The notes beneath the pieces were generated by a model. That model worked only from the letters and a program-made list of their open reading frames with translations, was not told the DNA's origin and ran no database searches. A stretch of DNA of 64,000 nucleotides from JAAFHB01 sp942493325 (GTDB lineage Bacteria; Bacteroidota; Bacteroidia; Bacteroidales; Prolixibacteraceae), in the NCBI GenBank assembly GCA_942493325.1, contig OW818689.1, forward strand, positions 5,208,001 to 5,272,000, in the 5' to 3' direction. The translations under genes and the position numbers were made by a program. The stretch's first letter is position 1. Each line of letters opens with the position of its first letter. Below, one piece after another: positions 50,005 to 59,954 of the stretch.

Positions 50005-50154
50005 GTTGGAAAACTAGCAACTTGTAATGGTGAGATTTCATCAGATGGTCTCATTTACGACAATGGTCTTTTCGGCAAAGGAAATCCAATAGCAAAGGTA
50101 GAAGGATCAAATATATTTGAGGCTGGTGCTGTCTATTTTGGACTTTTTAGATAA
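50005..50154 (+). pseudogene. Beta-repeat protein C-terminal fragment
   Basis: An open frame without start codon (stop TGA directly before 50005, TAA at 50152-50154). The translation includes GEISSDGLIYDNG and IAKVEGSNIFEAGAVYF, similar to repeated G-I-S-DG-IYD/KVEG units of small beta-flower-like proteins. It is probably the tail of a decayed gene. Confidence 0.35.
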
Positions 50155-50298
50155 GCTTTATAAAACACCACTGCAATTAAATATAAAACTTAATTTAAAA
50201 CATGTAGCAATAATCAGGATTTCACATCTATGGCTCAACAGTTAAATGCTAAGATTTGGTTTCTGGTAAATGATGGCATCATAAATCGGGATATTATC

Positions 50299-50306
50299 TA
50301 CTTTTG
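50299..50306 (+). promoter_or_regulatory. Candidate -7 box for the DUF2721 gene
   Basis: TACTTTTG, matching TAnnTTTG, 89 bp upstream of the ATG at 50395. Confidence 0.35.
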
Positions 50307-50394
50307 ATCGATGATCATTTTTTGAATGGAAACATAAGTGAGTGCTTGACTGTTTTATTTATGAACAGTTAAGCTCTCACTAAAGAATTTTAAT

Positions 50395-50796
50395 ATGAGC
50401 GAAGAAATTACCCTTACTACACCGGCTTTATTATTTTCAGCGATCTCACTGATTTTGCTCGCCTATACAAACCGGTTTTTGAGCTACGCCTCCCTGATCC
50501 GGAATCTGCATGAGAAATTCAAAAATAATCCCAACGAGATTCTGCTGGGGCAGATTGCCAATCTCCGGAAACGGCTCTACCTTACCAAGAATATGCAGAT
50601 CCTGGGCGTTTCGAGCCTTTTCCTCTGTGTGGTAACTATGTTTCTAATATTTATCGGAAGCCAGGTACCCGCAATCTGGGTATTCGGGATTGCCCTTGTA
50701 TTGTTGATTGCCTCCTTGGGAGTTTCGATTCATGAAATTCAGATCTCGGTTAAGGCGCTCGACCTGCATCTTGGCGATATGGAACTCAGACATTAA
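50395..50796 (+). CDS. DUF2721 membrane protein
   Basis: 133 residues with an N-terminal membrane segment (LLFSAISLILLAYTNRF), a basic cytoplasmic middle (NLRKRLYLTKN) and two further segments (LGVSSLFLCVVTMFLIFIG, VFGIALVLLIASLGVSI), ending in a conserved EIQISVKALDLHLGDM. Matches DUF2721, an uncharacterised inner-membrane family. Confidence 0.85.
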   Translation: MSEEITLTTPALLFSAISLILLAYTNRFLSYASLIRNLHEKFKNNPNEILLGQIANLRKRLYLTKNMQILGVSSLFLCVVTMFLIFIGSQVPAIWVFGIALVLLIASLGVSIHEIQISVKALDLHLGDMELRH

Positions 50797-51106
50797 TCCA
50801 GGCAAATAGTTCAAACAAAGGTCTTACACAAAAGCGTATTGTTTGAAAAAAGTTAAACTTCTAATCTTATGGTAAACGATCTTGTTTTTGGATTGTTTCC
50901 CATAAGATACAGGAAGCGTATCGAAAAATGCATCCCCGGAATAGTTAAAAATTGAAAATCAAATGTTCCTTGCGCCGGAAATTCCAGGGTCGATCTGGCG
51001 AAGAGGCGAAACGGAAACGATTACTTAAGCAGGAGAAACGAGCGGTAAATCACACTGATGTTCACTGTAATGTATGATTTATAGGGAAAGCCATCATCAT
51101 TTTTCT
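50797..51106. other. Intergenic region, nothing recognised
   Basis: About 310 bp between DUF2721 and the CNNM/CorC-type gene. No reading frame, repeat or terminator that I can support. Confidence 0.4.
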
Positions 51107-51114
51107 TATATTTG
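51107..51114 (+). promoter_or_regulatory. Candidate -7 box for the CNNM/CorC-type gene
   Basis: TATATTTG, a perfect TAnnTTTG, 24 bp upstream of ATG 51138. Its position rules out the in-frame TTG at 51114 as the start. Confidence 0.5.
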
Positions 51115-51137
51115 TGGCCTGGTTTAAATTAAGATTG

Positions 51138-52433
51138 ATGATTTCAGATATACTTATCACTTTACTTTTAGTATCACTCAATGGGTTTTTTGTGGCAGCC
51201 GAATTTGCCATTGTAAAGGTTAGGGCTTCACAACTCGAAGTCAAAGTTCAGAGTGGAAACAAGGTGGCAATCATCGCAAAGCACATTATTTCCCGTCTCG
51301 ATGGATATCTGGCCGCGACACAACTGGGGATCACACTGGCAAGTCTTGGTTTGGGCTGGATCGGGGAACCGGTTGTTTCGAAGATAATTATTAAAGTTAT
51401 GGCTTCGACAGGTGTTGAAATTGTTCCTGAATTAGCCCACGATATAGCCTTGCCTGTTGCTTTTGTAATTATTACTGTATTGCATATCGTTTTCGGGGAA
51501 TTGGCCCCAAAATCGATCGCTATTCAAAGGTCGCAACGCACTGTCATGCTTATCGCACTTCCACTTCAGTTTTTCTTTTATCTTTTTCGTCCCTTTATCT
51601 GGGTGCTAAATGGTACTGCAAACCTTCTTCTTAAAGCAATTGGTATTTCAAATGTTCAGGGACTGGAGGTACATAGCAGCGCAGAGCTCAAATATCTTGT
51701 CCGGCAGGGAAAAGAGAGCGGAGAAATTGAAGCTGAGGATTATGATATAATCAAGAACGCTTTTGAATTCTCAGAACGGACAGCCAAACAGGTCATGATT
51801 CCCCGTACACATATTGTGGCCATTGATGTCAATGATTTCCAGGAGAGTGTTCTTGATAGTCTTATCGAAGAGAATTACTCAAGAGTACCTTGTTATGCCG
51901 AATCACTTGATAATATTGTCGGGGTAGTTTATCTTAAGGATATTTTAGTGGCATTGCGCAAAAAGGAGCCAATCCGGATTTCTTCCCTGATGCGTTCGGT
52001 TTTAATTGTTCCTGAGACCAAACGAATTGCTCAACTGCTCAAGGATTTCCAGTTGAAGCATCAGCAGATTGCCGTGGTTATCAATGAATATGGCGGTACC
52101 CAGGGAATTGTTACGATGGAGGATATCCTCGAAGAACTGGTGGGCGAGATTCAGGATGAATACGACAACGAAATTCCGTTTGTCGAAAAAAGAGGGGAAA
52201 AGAATTATATTGTTCTGGCTTCTGCTTCTCTTGATGATATTATCGAATTACTTCCTCATCCCCTCACCCGTAATGAAGAATATGAGACCCTGGCCGGCTA
52301 CCTGATACTCCGGTTTGGACGTATTCCGAATATTAACGAGAAAATTAAGTTCGATAATTACGAGTTTACCATTCTGAAGAAGAACCAGAATTCGATAACC
52401 CTTGCCCAACTGGTCGATCTGGAGGAGGATTAG
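51138..52433 (+). CDS. CNNM/CorC-type transport protein (hemolysin family)
   Basis: 431 residues from ATG 51138. The N-terminal DUF21 membrane domain has several segments (ILITLLLVSLNGFFVAAEFAIV, LGITLASLGLGWIGEPVV). Two CBS domains follow (VMIPRTHIVAID through LKDILVAL, and the pair after SSLMRSVLIVPETKRIAQLL with GTQGIVTMEDILEELVGEI), then the CorC/HlyC C-terminal domain. Members are linked to Mg2+ or other divalent ion transport; 'hemolysin' is a historic name. Confidence 0.92.
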   Translation: MISDILITLLLVSLNGFFVAAEFAIVKVRASQLEVKVQSGNKVAIIAKHIISRLDGYLAATQLGITLASLGLGWIGEPVVSKIIIKVMASTGVEIVPELAHDIALPVAFVIITVLHIVFGELAPKSIAIQRSQRTVMLIALPLQFFFYLFRPFIWVLNGTANLLLKAIGISNVQGLEVHSSAELKYLVRQGKESGEIEAEDYDIIKNAFEFSERTAKQVMIPRTHIVAIDVNDFQESVLDSLIEENYSRVPCYAESLDNIVGVVYLKDILVALRKKEPIRISSLMRSVLIVPETKRIAQLLKDFQLKHQQIAVVINEYGGTQGIVTMEDILEELVGEIQDEYDNEIPFVEKRGEKNYIVLASASLDDIIELLPHPLTRNEEYETLAGYLILRFGRIPNINEKIKFDNYEFTILKKNQNSITLAQLVDLEED

Positions 52434-52440
52434 ACCGAAT

Positions 52441-52480
52441 GAGGGCCTGACTGGTCAAATCACTGTTCAGTCAAGCCCTC
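52441..52480. terminator. Hairpin between convergent CNNM-type and ygiQ genes
   Basis: GAGGGCCTGACTG (52441-52453) and CAGTCAAGCCCTC (52468-52480), one mismatch, 14-nt loop. The T-tail is weak, so a terminator role is likely but not certain. Confidence 0.5.
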
Positions 52481-52537
52481 AATATATCTTCAAAACTGGT
52501 CAATCCCTGAACAGTGAAGTTCTCACTTGATCTTCGT

Positions 52538-54382
52538 TTACCGTCTTCCAAACAACTTCTTTTCCAGGTCAGGCCTGTTCATCTTTCGGAGTTCCGCAAT
52601 GAGTTCGTTCCGGTATTCTTTCTGATACCAGAAAAAGAATTTCCGTTGGGCAAGTTTCTGAGCCTGTGTTTTGGCAGTGTCAATTTTTTCCAGTGTATAA
52701 GGATGAACTCCTGAATAATAAATCACCGTCGCAAGAGTCATTGGTGTAGGTGTAAAATCCTGCACCTGTTCGAGTTTGAAATCAAGATCCTTGGTTTCGG
52801 AGGCAAGATCAGCCATTTCTGCCGTGCTGCTTCCCGGGTGACTCGAAATAAAATAGGGGATTAATTGCTGTTTGAGTCCGTTAGCCTGGTTTACCGAATC
52901 AAAAAATCTTTTCAGTTTAAGGAATTGCCCAAACGAAGGTTTACGCATAATTTGCAACACCTTATCGGAAGTGTGCTCAGGGGCAACTTTCAACCGGCCC
53001 GATACATGATTGAGGATGACCTCTTCGAGGTATTTTTGATTGGCAGTATTAATCTTTTCATCTTCTGTACGATGAAAAACCAGATCGTAACGGATTCCAC
53101 TGCCGATAAATGCTTTCTTAACGCCGGGCATCGCTGCAACTTTTCGGTAAAGTGCACTCATTGGTCTGTGATCCGTATTGAGGTTACTGCAAACAGACGG
53201 AAAAATACAGGAAGGACGACGGCATAACCGGCATATTTTCAAATCCTTGCCGGCCATCCGGTACATATTGGCGGAAGGTCCACCGACATCCGATATATAA
53301 CCCTTGAAATCGGCCATTTGTGTAACCTGCTTAATCTCAGCAAGTATTGACTCCTCTGAACGGGAAGAAATAAATTTCCCCTGGTGAGCAGAGATGGTGC
53401 AAAAGGCGCAACCGCCGAAACAACCCCGGTGGATATTCACCGAATGCCTGATCATCTCATATGCCGGAATAGTCCCTTTATTTCTGTAACGCGGATGCGG
53501 AAGCCGGGTAAACGGTAGATCATAGAAGCTGTCCAATTCGTCTGTAGTCAACAGTGGCCACGAAGGATTTACCACGATTTTTTTATCCTTAATGGTTTGA
53601 GTGAGCTTCCGGGCTACCATTTTATTTGACTCTTCTTCAATATGCCTGAAGTTCTTAGCATAGTTCAGTTTATCCGAAAGGCATGCTTCATGTGAATTTA
53701 ATTCGAGCTCTTCCCACTCTTTATTGGTAGTGTAGGCTGCCGAAGTTTCGGTAATAAACGCCGTTTGCGGGATCGTTGTAATTTCCTTAAAAGGGACACC
53801 TTCCTTCAGCTGCCTGATTAATTCAATGATTGATTTTTCTCCCATGCCATAAACAAGCAGATCGGCTTTGCTGTCGGACAGAATTCCCGGTTTGAGTTCA
53901 TCAGACCAGTAGTCGTAATGAGTCAGACGTCGTAAGGAAGCTTCAATTCCACCTATCACAACGGGAATATCAGGAAAGATAGATTTCAGGATGTTAGAAT
54001 AGACAATTGTCGTGTAATCGGGTCGTGCACCCGGGCGGTCACCTGGTGTATAGGCGTCGTTGGAGCGTCTGCGTTTATTGGCGGTATAATGATTTACCAT
54101 CGAATCCATACAGCCGGCTGAAATAGCATAGAAAAGACGCGGTTTGCCCAGTTTTTTGAAATCACGTAAGTCATCCTGCCAGTTGGGTTGGGGGACAATG
54201 GCCACGCGCAATCCCTCGCGTTCCATTATCCGGCCTATCACTGCCGCTCCAAACGAGGGATGATCGACATAGGCATCGCCCGAGAAAAGAATTACATCGG
54301 TCTGATCCCATCCCAATGACTGAACCTCCTTTACAGAACAAGGAAGCCATGCACTTAATGGATATTTTTCTGATTCTCTCAT
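52538..54382 (-). CDS. ygiQ: YgiQ family radical SAM protein
   Basis: 614 residues from ATG 54382. The N-terminal YgiQ domain has VILFSGDAYVDHPSFGAAVIGR, and the radical SAM core has CFGGCAFCTISAHQGK (CxxxCxxC for the 4Fe-4S cluster), then GGPSANMYRMAG with a second Cys-rich patch (CRLCRRPSC). The DUF3362 C-terminus is recognisable (HPYTLEKIDTAKTQAQKLAQR). Lengths match the family. The reaction is not established. Confidence 0.93.
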   Translation of the reverse strand: MRESEKYPLSAWLPCSVKEVQSLGWDQTDVILFSGDAYVDHPSFGAAVIGRIMEREGLRVAIVPQPNWQDDLRDFKKLGKPRLFYAISAGCMDSMVNHYTANKRRRSNDAYTPGDRPGARPDYTTIVYSNILKSIFPDIPVVIGGIEASLRRLTHYDYWSDELKPGILSDSKADLLVYGMGEKSIIELIRQLKEGVPFKEITTIPQTAFITETSAAYTTNKEWEELELNSHEACLSDKLNYAKNFRHIEEESNKMVARKLTQTIKDKKIVVNPSWPLLTTDELDSFYDLPFTRLPHPRYRNKGTIPAYEMIRHSVNIHRGCFGGCAFCTISAHQGKFISSRSEESILAEIKQVTQMADFKGYISDVGGPSANMYRMAGKDLKICRLCRRPSCIFPSVCSNLNTDHRPMSALYRKVAAMPGVKKAFIGSGIRYDLVFHRTEDEKINTANQKYLEEVILNHVSGRLKVAPEHTSDKVLQIMRKPSFGQFLKLKRFFDSVNQANGLKQQLIPYFISSHPGSSTAEMADLASETKDLDFKLEQVQDFTPTPMTLATVIYYSGVHPYTLEKIDTAKTQAQKLAQRKFFFWYQKEYRNELIAELRKMNRPDLEKKLFGRR

Positions 54383-54457
54383 TATTGGTTGCAAAAGTAC
54401 TTCATTTATTTTAGTTTTTTTGAAATTGCAAAACAGCTATTATTGATTTCATTTTTC

Positions 54458-54465
54458 TATATTTG
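54458..54465 (+). promoter_or_regulatory. Candidate -7 box for the acyltransferase-thpR pair
   Basis: TATATTTG, an exact TAnnTTTG, 26 bp upstream of the ATG at 54491. Confidence 0.45.
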
Positions 54466-54490
54466 ATCCTCGAACCTAAATTAACTCAAA

Positions 54491-56290
54491 ATGAAACTTG
54501 TCAAACCACAGGACTTACTCAAAGTAAGTTCATTGATGCAATATTTTGGTGGAGAGTATTTTGCGAGGCTCCTGATGCACCTGCTGCGGTTCAATCAGAT
54601 CAATAAACTGTACGAAAACATCAGCGATAAAAAGGGAATCGAATCGATCGATGGTATTATTAAATACCTGAATGTTACACTCGATTTTGATGTGAATGAT
54701 TTAAAGAAACTTCCTGCCAGTGGTAGTTTTATTACCGTTTCAAACCATCCGTTTGGCGGAATTGACGGAATTTTGCTGATAAAACTCCTTTCAATGGTCC
54801 GATCGGATCATAAGGTGATTGCCAATTTCCTGTTAAAAAAGGTAGAACCAATTTCGGATTATTTCCTGGCAGTTAATCCGTTTGAAAGCAACCCCAATGC
54901 AGCCTCAAGTATCGGAGGATTAAAAACCGCGCTTGATCATCTTAACCGCGGCGGGGTTTTAAGCTTTTTTCCTGCAGGGGAAGTATCGACTAACTATACC
55001 TCCAAAACAATCACTGATCGGGAATGGTTGTATTCGGCCCTCCGGTTCATAAAAAAGGCACATGTTCCCGTTGTGCCGATTTATTTTCACGGAAGCAATA
55101 GCCGTCTGTTCCATCTCCTGGGACAAATTCATCCCTCATTACGGACTGCGAAACTCCCGTCTGAAATATTTAATAAGAAGAATAAAACCATTAAAATCAG
55201 GATCGGTAACCCGGTTTCTGTAAAGGAACAGGATACGTTTGCCGATATTCATCAGCTTGGGCGCTATTTACGTTCAAAAACCTATTGCCTGGATTCCGGA
55301 ATTGAAGTGAAACGGTTTTTCAATTATTCACTAATAAATCATCCAAAGCCTGAACCTGTTACCGATCCACAACCAGCAGATCTGATAATAAATGAAATCG
55401 AAGGTTTGCGTGAACTGAATCACCTGTTTACGATTAAAAATTATTCGGTATTTTGTGTTCCATCGGGCCGGATCCCCGTTATTATGAATGAATTAGGCCG
55501 GCTTCGTGAAATCACTTTTCGGGTAGTGGGTGAGGGAACCAATCGGGCCACTGATATCGATGAGTTTGATCTGTATTATAATCAGTTGATTATATGGGAT
55601 AACGACGCCAGGCAAATCGTGGGAGGATATCGGATTGGCAAAGGAAATGATATTTATTCCCAGTTTGGGATTAAAGGCTTTTATACACAGAGTCTGTTTA
55701 AAATGAAACGCAGGTTTGGGGAAACACTCAAACAATCACTCGAATTGGGGCGCTCGTTTATAGTAAAAGAGTACCAGCGAAAACCGTTGCCTTTATTTTT
55801 GCTATGGAAAGGAATTCTTTATATTTTGCTTAAGAACCCCGAATACCGTTACCTCATTGGCCCGGTCAGCATCAGCAATACCTATTCCTGTATATCCAAA
55901 GAGTTGATCATTAGGTATATAATGGCTAATTTCTTCGATTATAAGAGAGCTGCTCTTGTGAAACCACGAAATCGGTTCAAGGTAACCACCCATGATCAGC
56001 ATTTGAACTCAGCGCTCGAAAATATGACGCATGATCTGCATTCACTTGATAAATTTATTGGAGATATCGATCAGTATAATAATGGTTTGCCCGTACTTCT
56101 AAAGAAGTATCTGGGTCTGAATGCTAAAGTTATTTCCTTTAATGTCGATCCCAGTTTCAATGATTGTGTCGACGGATTATTAATTCTTGATATTTTCGAA
56201 GTACCGAAATCAACGGTTGAATCATTCGCAAAAGAGATTAACGATGTGAATTTACTCAGCCGGTTTTTCACAATCAACGAATCTGAATGA
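54491..56290 (+). CDS. Fused PlsC-like and GNAT-like acyltransferase (aminolipid synthase, OlsF type)
   Basis: 599 residues. The N-terminal half is an O-acyltransferase of the PlsC type (ITVSNHPFGGIDGILL, then FFPAGEVSTNY, then VPVVPIYFHGSNSRL). From about residue 295 it is a GNAT-like N-acyltransferase of the OlsB/GlsB type (EITFRVVGEGTNRATDIDEFDLYYNQLIIWD, then IVGGYRIG, then LELGRSFIVKEYQRKPLPLFLLWKGI, YRYLIGPVSISNTY). This order is that of the fused enzymes making ornithine- or glycine-type aminolipids. The amino acid acylated cannot be told. It overlaps thpR by 4 bp (ATGA). Confidence 0.8.
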   Translation: MKLVKPQDLLKVSSLMQYFGGEYFARLLMHLLRFNQINKLYENISDKKGIESIDGIIKYLNVTLDFDVNDLKKLPASGSFITVSNHPFGGIDGILLIKLLSMVRSDHKVIANFLLKKVEPISDYFLAVNPFESNPNAASSIGGLKTALDHLNRGGVLSFFPAGEVSTNYTSKTITDREWLYSALRFIKKAHVPVVPIYFHGSNSRLFHLLGQIHPSLRTAKLPSEIFNKKNKTIKIRIGNPVSVKEQDTFADIHQLGRYLRSKTYCLDSGIEVKRFFNYSLINHPKPEPVTDPQPADLIINEIEGLRELNHLFTIKNYSVFCVPSGRIPVIMNELGRLREITFRVVGEGTNRATDIDEFDLYYNQLIIWDNDARQIVGGYRIGKGNDIYSQFGIKGFYTQSLFKMKRRFGETLKQSLELGRSFIVKEYQRKPLPLFLLWKGILYILLKNPEYRYLIGPVSISNTYSCISKELIIRYIMANFFDYKRAALVKPRNRFKVTTHDQHLNSALENMTHDLHSLDKFIGDIDQYNNGLPVLLKKYLGLNAKVISFNVDPSFNDCVDGLLILDIFEVPKSTVESFAKEINDVNLLSRFFTINESE

Positions 56291-56877
56291 TTAATCCGGT
56301 CAATATGAGAAGACTTTTTATCGGCGTACCTGTTGAATCCGGAGGTGTTGTAAGCCTGATGAAATCGTGGCAGAACGACCCCTTATTAAACCGTAGCCTG
56401 ATGAAATGGGTGAATCCTGAAAACTGGCATCTCACCCTGGTTTTTCTCGGTACCACTCCTGAATCTGCAATTGAAGAGTTGCAGCAAATAATTAGTGATG
56501 CATTTGGGGAAGTTGAGGCGTTCACTTCAGACTTGAGTGGGGTAGGCATATTCCCCGACTTGCGAAATCCAAAGGTTTTGTGGATTGGGCTTAAAAATCT
56601 GCAGGTATTGTTGCCTTCCTTATCCAGGCTTGCTGAATTACTCCGGCAGGGAGGATTTGCCGCAAGTAATAAGCCACTTAAACCACATCTGACACTTGCG
56701 CGGATAAAAAGTATGAAACACAGGCCCTCGTTCGATGCACTGTTAAACCAGTACAATGAATTTAATTTCGGTCCGGTTTCAATTGATCGGATAATCTTGT
56801 ACGAAAGCCTGTTAACCCCTCTCGGACCAGTATATCAACCATTATTTGTAAAACTCCTTGACACCGGGCAAAATTGA
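56287..56877 (+). CDS. thpR: RNA 2',3'-cyclic phosphodiesterase (2H phosphoesterase)
   Basis: 196 residues. Two HxTx motifs define the 2H fold: HLTLVFLG near the N-terminus and HLTLARIK at about 138. It opens close to RRLFIGVPVE. It hydrolyses 2',3'-cyclic phosphate ends of RNA. ATG 56287 overlaps the acyltransferase stop; the in-frame ATG at 56305 (MRRLFIG) is equally possible. Confidence 0.9.
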   Translation: MINPVNMRRLFIGVPVESGGVVSLMKSWQNDPLLNRSLMKWVNPENWHLTLVFLGTTPESAIEELQQIISDAFGEVEAFTSDLSGVGIFPDLRNPKVLWIGLKNLQVLLPSLSRLAELLRQGGFAASNKPLKPHLTLARIKSMKHRPSFDALLNQYNEFNFGPVSIDRIILYESLLTPLGPVYQPLFVKLLDTGQN

Positions 56878-56964
56878 AATCTTCCGGTACAGGCCGGGTT
56901 GAGAAGCATAGTTATCAACATAACCTTATTTTTTATTTGGGGACATATGGCTCATAATGAGGGA

Positions 56965-59820
56965 CTAATTCGTATTCATCATCACTTCGTTCAGGTTAAC
57001 ATCCATATCGAGTCCCATTTTTTTACGCAACCGGTAACGGTGATTTTCGACCCCCCGCACCGAAATCCCTAATAGTGGAGCAATCTCCTTTGACGACAGG
57101 TTCATCCGAAGATAAGCACAAAGCCTAAGGTCACCCGGAGTAAGTTTTGGATAGCTGGCCTTCAGCTTTTTGATAAATTCTTCGTGTGCCCTTTCGAAGT
57201 TGGTCTCAAATATTTTCCAGTCATCATGACTGGCAATGTTATCATCGATCTTTTTTATCAGGCTAAGGTAATATTTATCCGGGAAACGGGATTCCAACTG
57301 ACTTTTTTGTGATTTTAAGACACGTTTGAGTTCGAGAAGAAATTCATTTTTTTTAATAATCGACATCGTTGAATTGGCCAGTTCCTGACTCTTGAATGAG
57401 ATCTCATCCTGTAATTTTTCGTTTCTCAGATGGATTAATTCTCTCTCCTTCTCCTCCCTTTTCCGGTGTTCTTTGCTCCGGGTTTGGTTGATGACCCTTC
57501 GCCGGAATAGCAACAACAGAATCAAAACGAATAAAACGAATACGATTTTTGCCCGGGTTGACAGGTACCAGGGCGGCAATATCACTAATCGTATCATTTT
57601 CGTTTTACTTTCGGTACCCCACGAATCTATTGCTTTTACCAGGAGTGTATATTCACCCTCAGGAAGCCGGTCGAATTTGAAAACCGGTAGTGAAACAGGT
57701 GTTCGCCAATCCGGGTCAATCCCTTCGAGAAAAGCCTGGAATACCAGCTTATCCCTTGAGAAAATGGGGAGGGAGAATTTGATCTGTGCATTATTTCGGT
57801 TATAATTCAAGGTATATACCGGTAAGTCCACCGAAAGTGTATCGCTGTTCCCGCGTCTGTCAGTTGTGATAAACTCTCTCAATACAAGACTTTTATCGGT
57901 GATTAATGATTCACCTTCCGGCTGGTTTGCATTTATTAAGGCATATCCGTTCTCAAGGCACAGAATCGCCTGGTGTTCCGACAGCGGGACTATGTTTTCG
58001 AAGTTTTCGATTAACTGATTCGAAAACAGTGTGGTAGGATAGGCCTTTATTAATATTGCTTTATTGTCTTTTATCTGGTAAAGTGCTATATAATTGTAAG
58101 TTACAAACCAATAGTGATGGTTTGGAGCTGGAAATAGCCGGTGTGAACTGGCAAAGTGCCCAAGCTGTTTATTTAAATTGGTGAATTCGACAATCGAATC
58201 CTTCAATTCATCATATGTGAATAATTTGTTGCCTGTAGTAAAAATAATCCGGTCTTCAATTTTAAAGGGACGGATTCCATAATCCTTTCCGAACGGGGAG
58301 TTTTCACCAAAATAAACCGAATGGATGACTTCGTCCCGTTGATCTGAGAGTTTAATGCGGTAAATTCCCCGGTGCATATGACCTGCCCAAATATTCCCAT
58401 AAAGATCCACTTCAATATATTGGATCAGGTCGTTAAAATTTTTCAGGTTTCGGGACCACCTGGGGTCACTTCCCCTAACATCGAAAACGACAATATCGGA
58501 ATAAGTCGATTGCAGCAGAAAGCCCGGCATCTTCGGATCAGGAGTTATTGCAAATGCACCATTCACATTTGAAATTTTTTTGAGTCCATCCTGCGCAACA
58601 ATAAAAGTTCCGTTATTGTGCCCCACAAATAATTTCCCGTTTAAGACTTTACAATTCCAGACTTGTCCCTGTGATTGTGGTACCAGCATAAAACGATTTC
58701 CGGGATCATCTTTATTTTTATAGTAAAGACCCTGATTGGTTCCCAGGTAGAACTTATTGTTAAAAATTGCAGCAGTGTATACTGCACCAATATCCCGCAC
58801 GGGATAGATTGTATATGAATTCTTGTTGCGAAAACTTACCACTGAAATCCCGCGGTCGAGTGCCTGCCAGATATTCAGGTTCCTGTCAAAAGTAATACCC
58901 AACACCGTATTATTCTGTAAGCCGTTTTGTGTGTTCAGTTTAAAAAGGAAATTGCCCGTATGGTCGAAACAAATAATTCCGTCAAGGATTGTTCCGATTA
59001 TCAGGTCTCCGTATATAGACTGCGATGCCCGGTTGACTTTGTTCCGGATAAAATAGTCGTGCCATTCATCATTCAGTATAGTGAAACTGCTGCCATCGTA
59101 AACATAAACACCTTCGGAAGCAGTGCCAATAATCAAATATTTATTTTCAGTTTGGAAGAGAAACCTGATTTGTTTTTGATTAAAAAATAGTCCTGTAATA
59201 TAAGGCTTCAACTGCCTGTTTTCAATCGAGTATAAGCCACCCGGCTGATCTATAATGATTTTTTCACCAACCTTGAACATGGAATTTGAGAAGGAAGGTA
59301 ATTCAATTGGAACTATTCTTTCATCATCGAAGATTAAAACCTGCGTAAATGAATGAAAATAGACCTCGTTGCCTGTGGGGATGATATTCCAGAACTCAAC
59401 ATTTGGATTGAAGTGTTTTTCAGCCAGCGGTGTGAGTGAAAAATATTTCATGGCACCTGCGTTGTTTCTTTCCCAGTAACCAAGTTCACGGAATCCGCTG
59501 GTATAAATCCGGTTTTTATTATCCACAGCTACACACCTGATTATATTCGCGTTAGGTGAGGGATAAAGTCGCCAGGAAACACCGTCAAATTCGAGTAATC
59601 CTTTATTATTCGCAAAGTAAATATTCCCGTTGACATCCTCAGCCACCGACCAGTTTTGACTATCGGCATCATAATCTGACTTAGAAAAATTTTTTATTAC
59701 CGGATTATCAAATTCGGAAGCTTCTGCAGTCTGAAAGATAATATATGTCAGCAGTAAAATTAGAATTTCACGTGAAAGTCTGAGATTTATGTTTTTTAAT
59801 ATTTCAGTAGCAAAGTTCAT
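56965..59820 (-). CDS. Beta-propeller/Y_Y_Y sensor with LuxR-type DNA-binding domain
   Basis: 951 residues. Signal/membrane segment at the N-terminus (LILLLTYIIFQTAEA). Then a periplasmic beta-propeller of two-component-regulator type (NWSVAEDVNGNIYFANNKGLLEFDG and many similar blades), a Y_Y_Y domain (FLEGIDPDWRTPVSLPVFKFDRLPEGEYTLLVKAIDSWG), a membrane segment (AKIVFVLFVLILLLLF), a coiled coil, and a LuxR helix-turn-helix at the end (LTPGDLRLCAYLRMNLSSKEIAPLLGISVRGVENHRYRLRKKM). It has no kinase or receiver. It would sense a glycan signal and switch on the divergent susC at 60156. Confidence 0.88.
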   Translation of the reverse strand: MNFATEILKNINLRLSREILILLLTYIIFQTAEASEFDNPVIKNFSKSDYDADSQNWSVAEDVNGNIYFANNKGLLEFDGVSWRLYPSPNANIIRCVAVDNKNRIYTSGFRELGYWERNNAGAMKYFSLTPLAEKHFNPNVEFWNIIPTGNEVYFHSFTQVLIFDDERIVPIELPSFSNSMFKVGEKIIIDQPGGLYSIENRQLKPYITGLFFNQKQIRFLFQTENKYLIIGTASEGVYVYDGSSFTILNDEWHDYFIRNKVNRASQSIYGDLIIGTILDGIICFDHTGNFLFKLNTQNGLQNNTVLGITFDRNLNIWQALDRGISVVSFRNKNSYTIYPVRDIGAVYTAAIFNNKFYLGTNQGLYYKNKDDPGNRFMLVPQSQGQVWNCKVLNGKLFVGHNNGTFIVAQDGLKKISNVNGAFAITPDPKMPGFLLQSTYSDIVVFDVRGSDPRWSRNLKNFNDLIQYIEVDLYGNIWAGHMHRGIYRIKLSDQRDEVIHSVYFGENSPFGKDYGIRPFKIEDRIIFTTGNKLFTYDELKDSIVEFTNLNKQLGHFASSHRLFPAPNHHYWFVTYNYIALYQIKDNKAILIKAYPTTLFSNQLIENFENIVPLSEHQAILCLENGYALINANQPEGESLITDKSLVLREFITTDRRGNSDTLSVDLPVYTLNYNRNNAQIKFSLPIFSRDKLVFQAFLEGIDPDWRTPVSLPVFKFDRLPEGEYTLLVKAIDSWGTESKTKMIRLVILPPWYLSTRAKIVFVLFVLILLLLFRRRVINQTRSKEHRKREEKERELIHLRNEKLQDEISFKSQELANSTMSIIKKNEFLLELKRVLKSQKSQLESRFPDKYYLSLIKKIDDNIASHDDWKIFETNFERAHEEFIKKLKASYPKLTPGDLRLCAYLRMNLSSKEIAPLLGISVRGVENHRYRLRKKMGLDMDVNLNEVMMNTN

Positions 59821-59954
59821 GTTGAAAATATGAATTTATTGAATCACCATGGCTGAACTGATAAGATTCACACTCATTCACACGTCCTTAACTGTAGGTT
59901 TTCTTCGATTTTAAAAGTACAACTACTCACACATTGGATGAAATGTCATGTTTT

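Larger units (their letters stand above)
49835..50394. other. Gene-poor region after the FISUMP gene
   Basis: 560 bp. No template repeat, reverse transcriptase or accessory gene typical of a DGR cassette is seen. It contains a 50-codon fragment (50005-50154) and a promoter box (50299). Confidence 0.5.
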
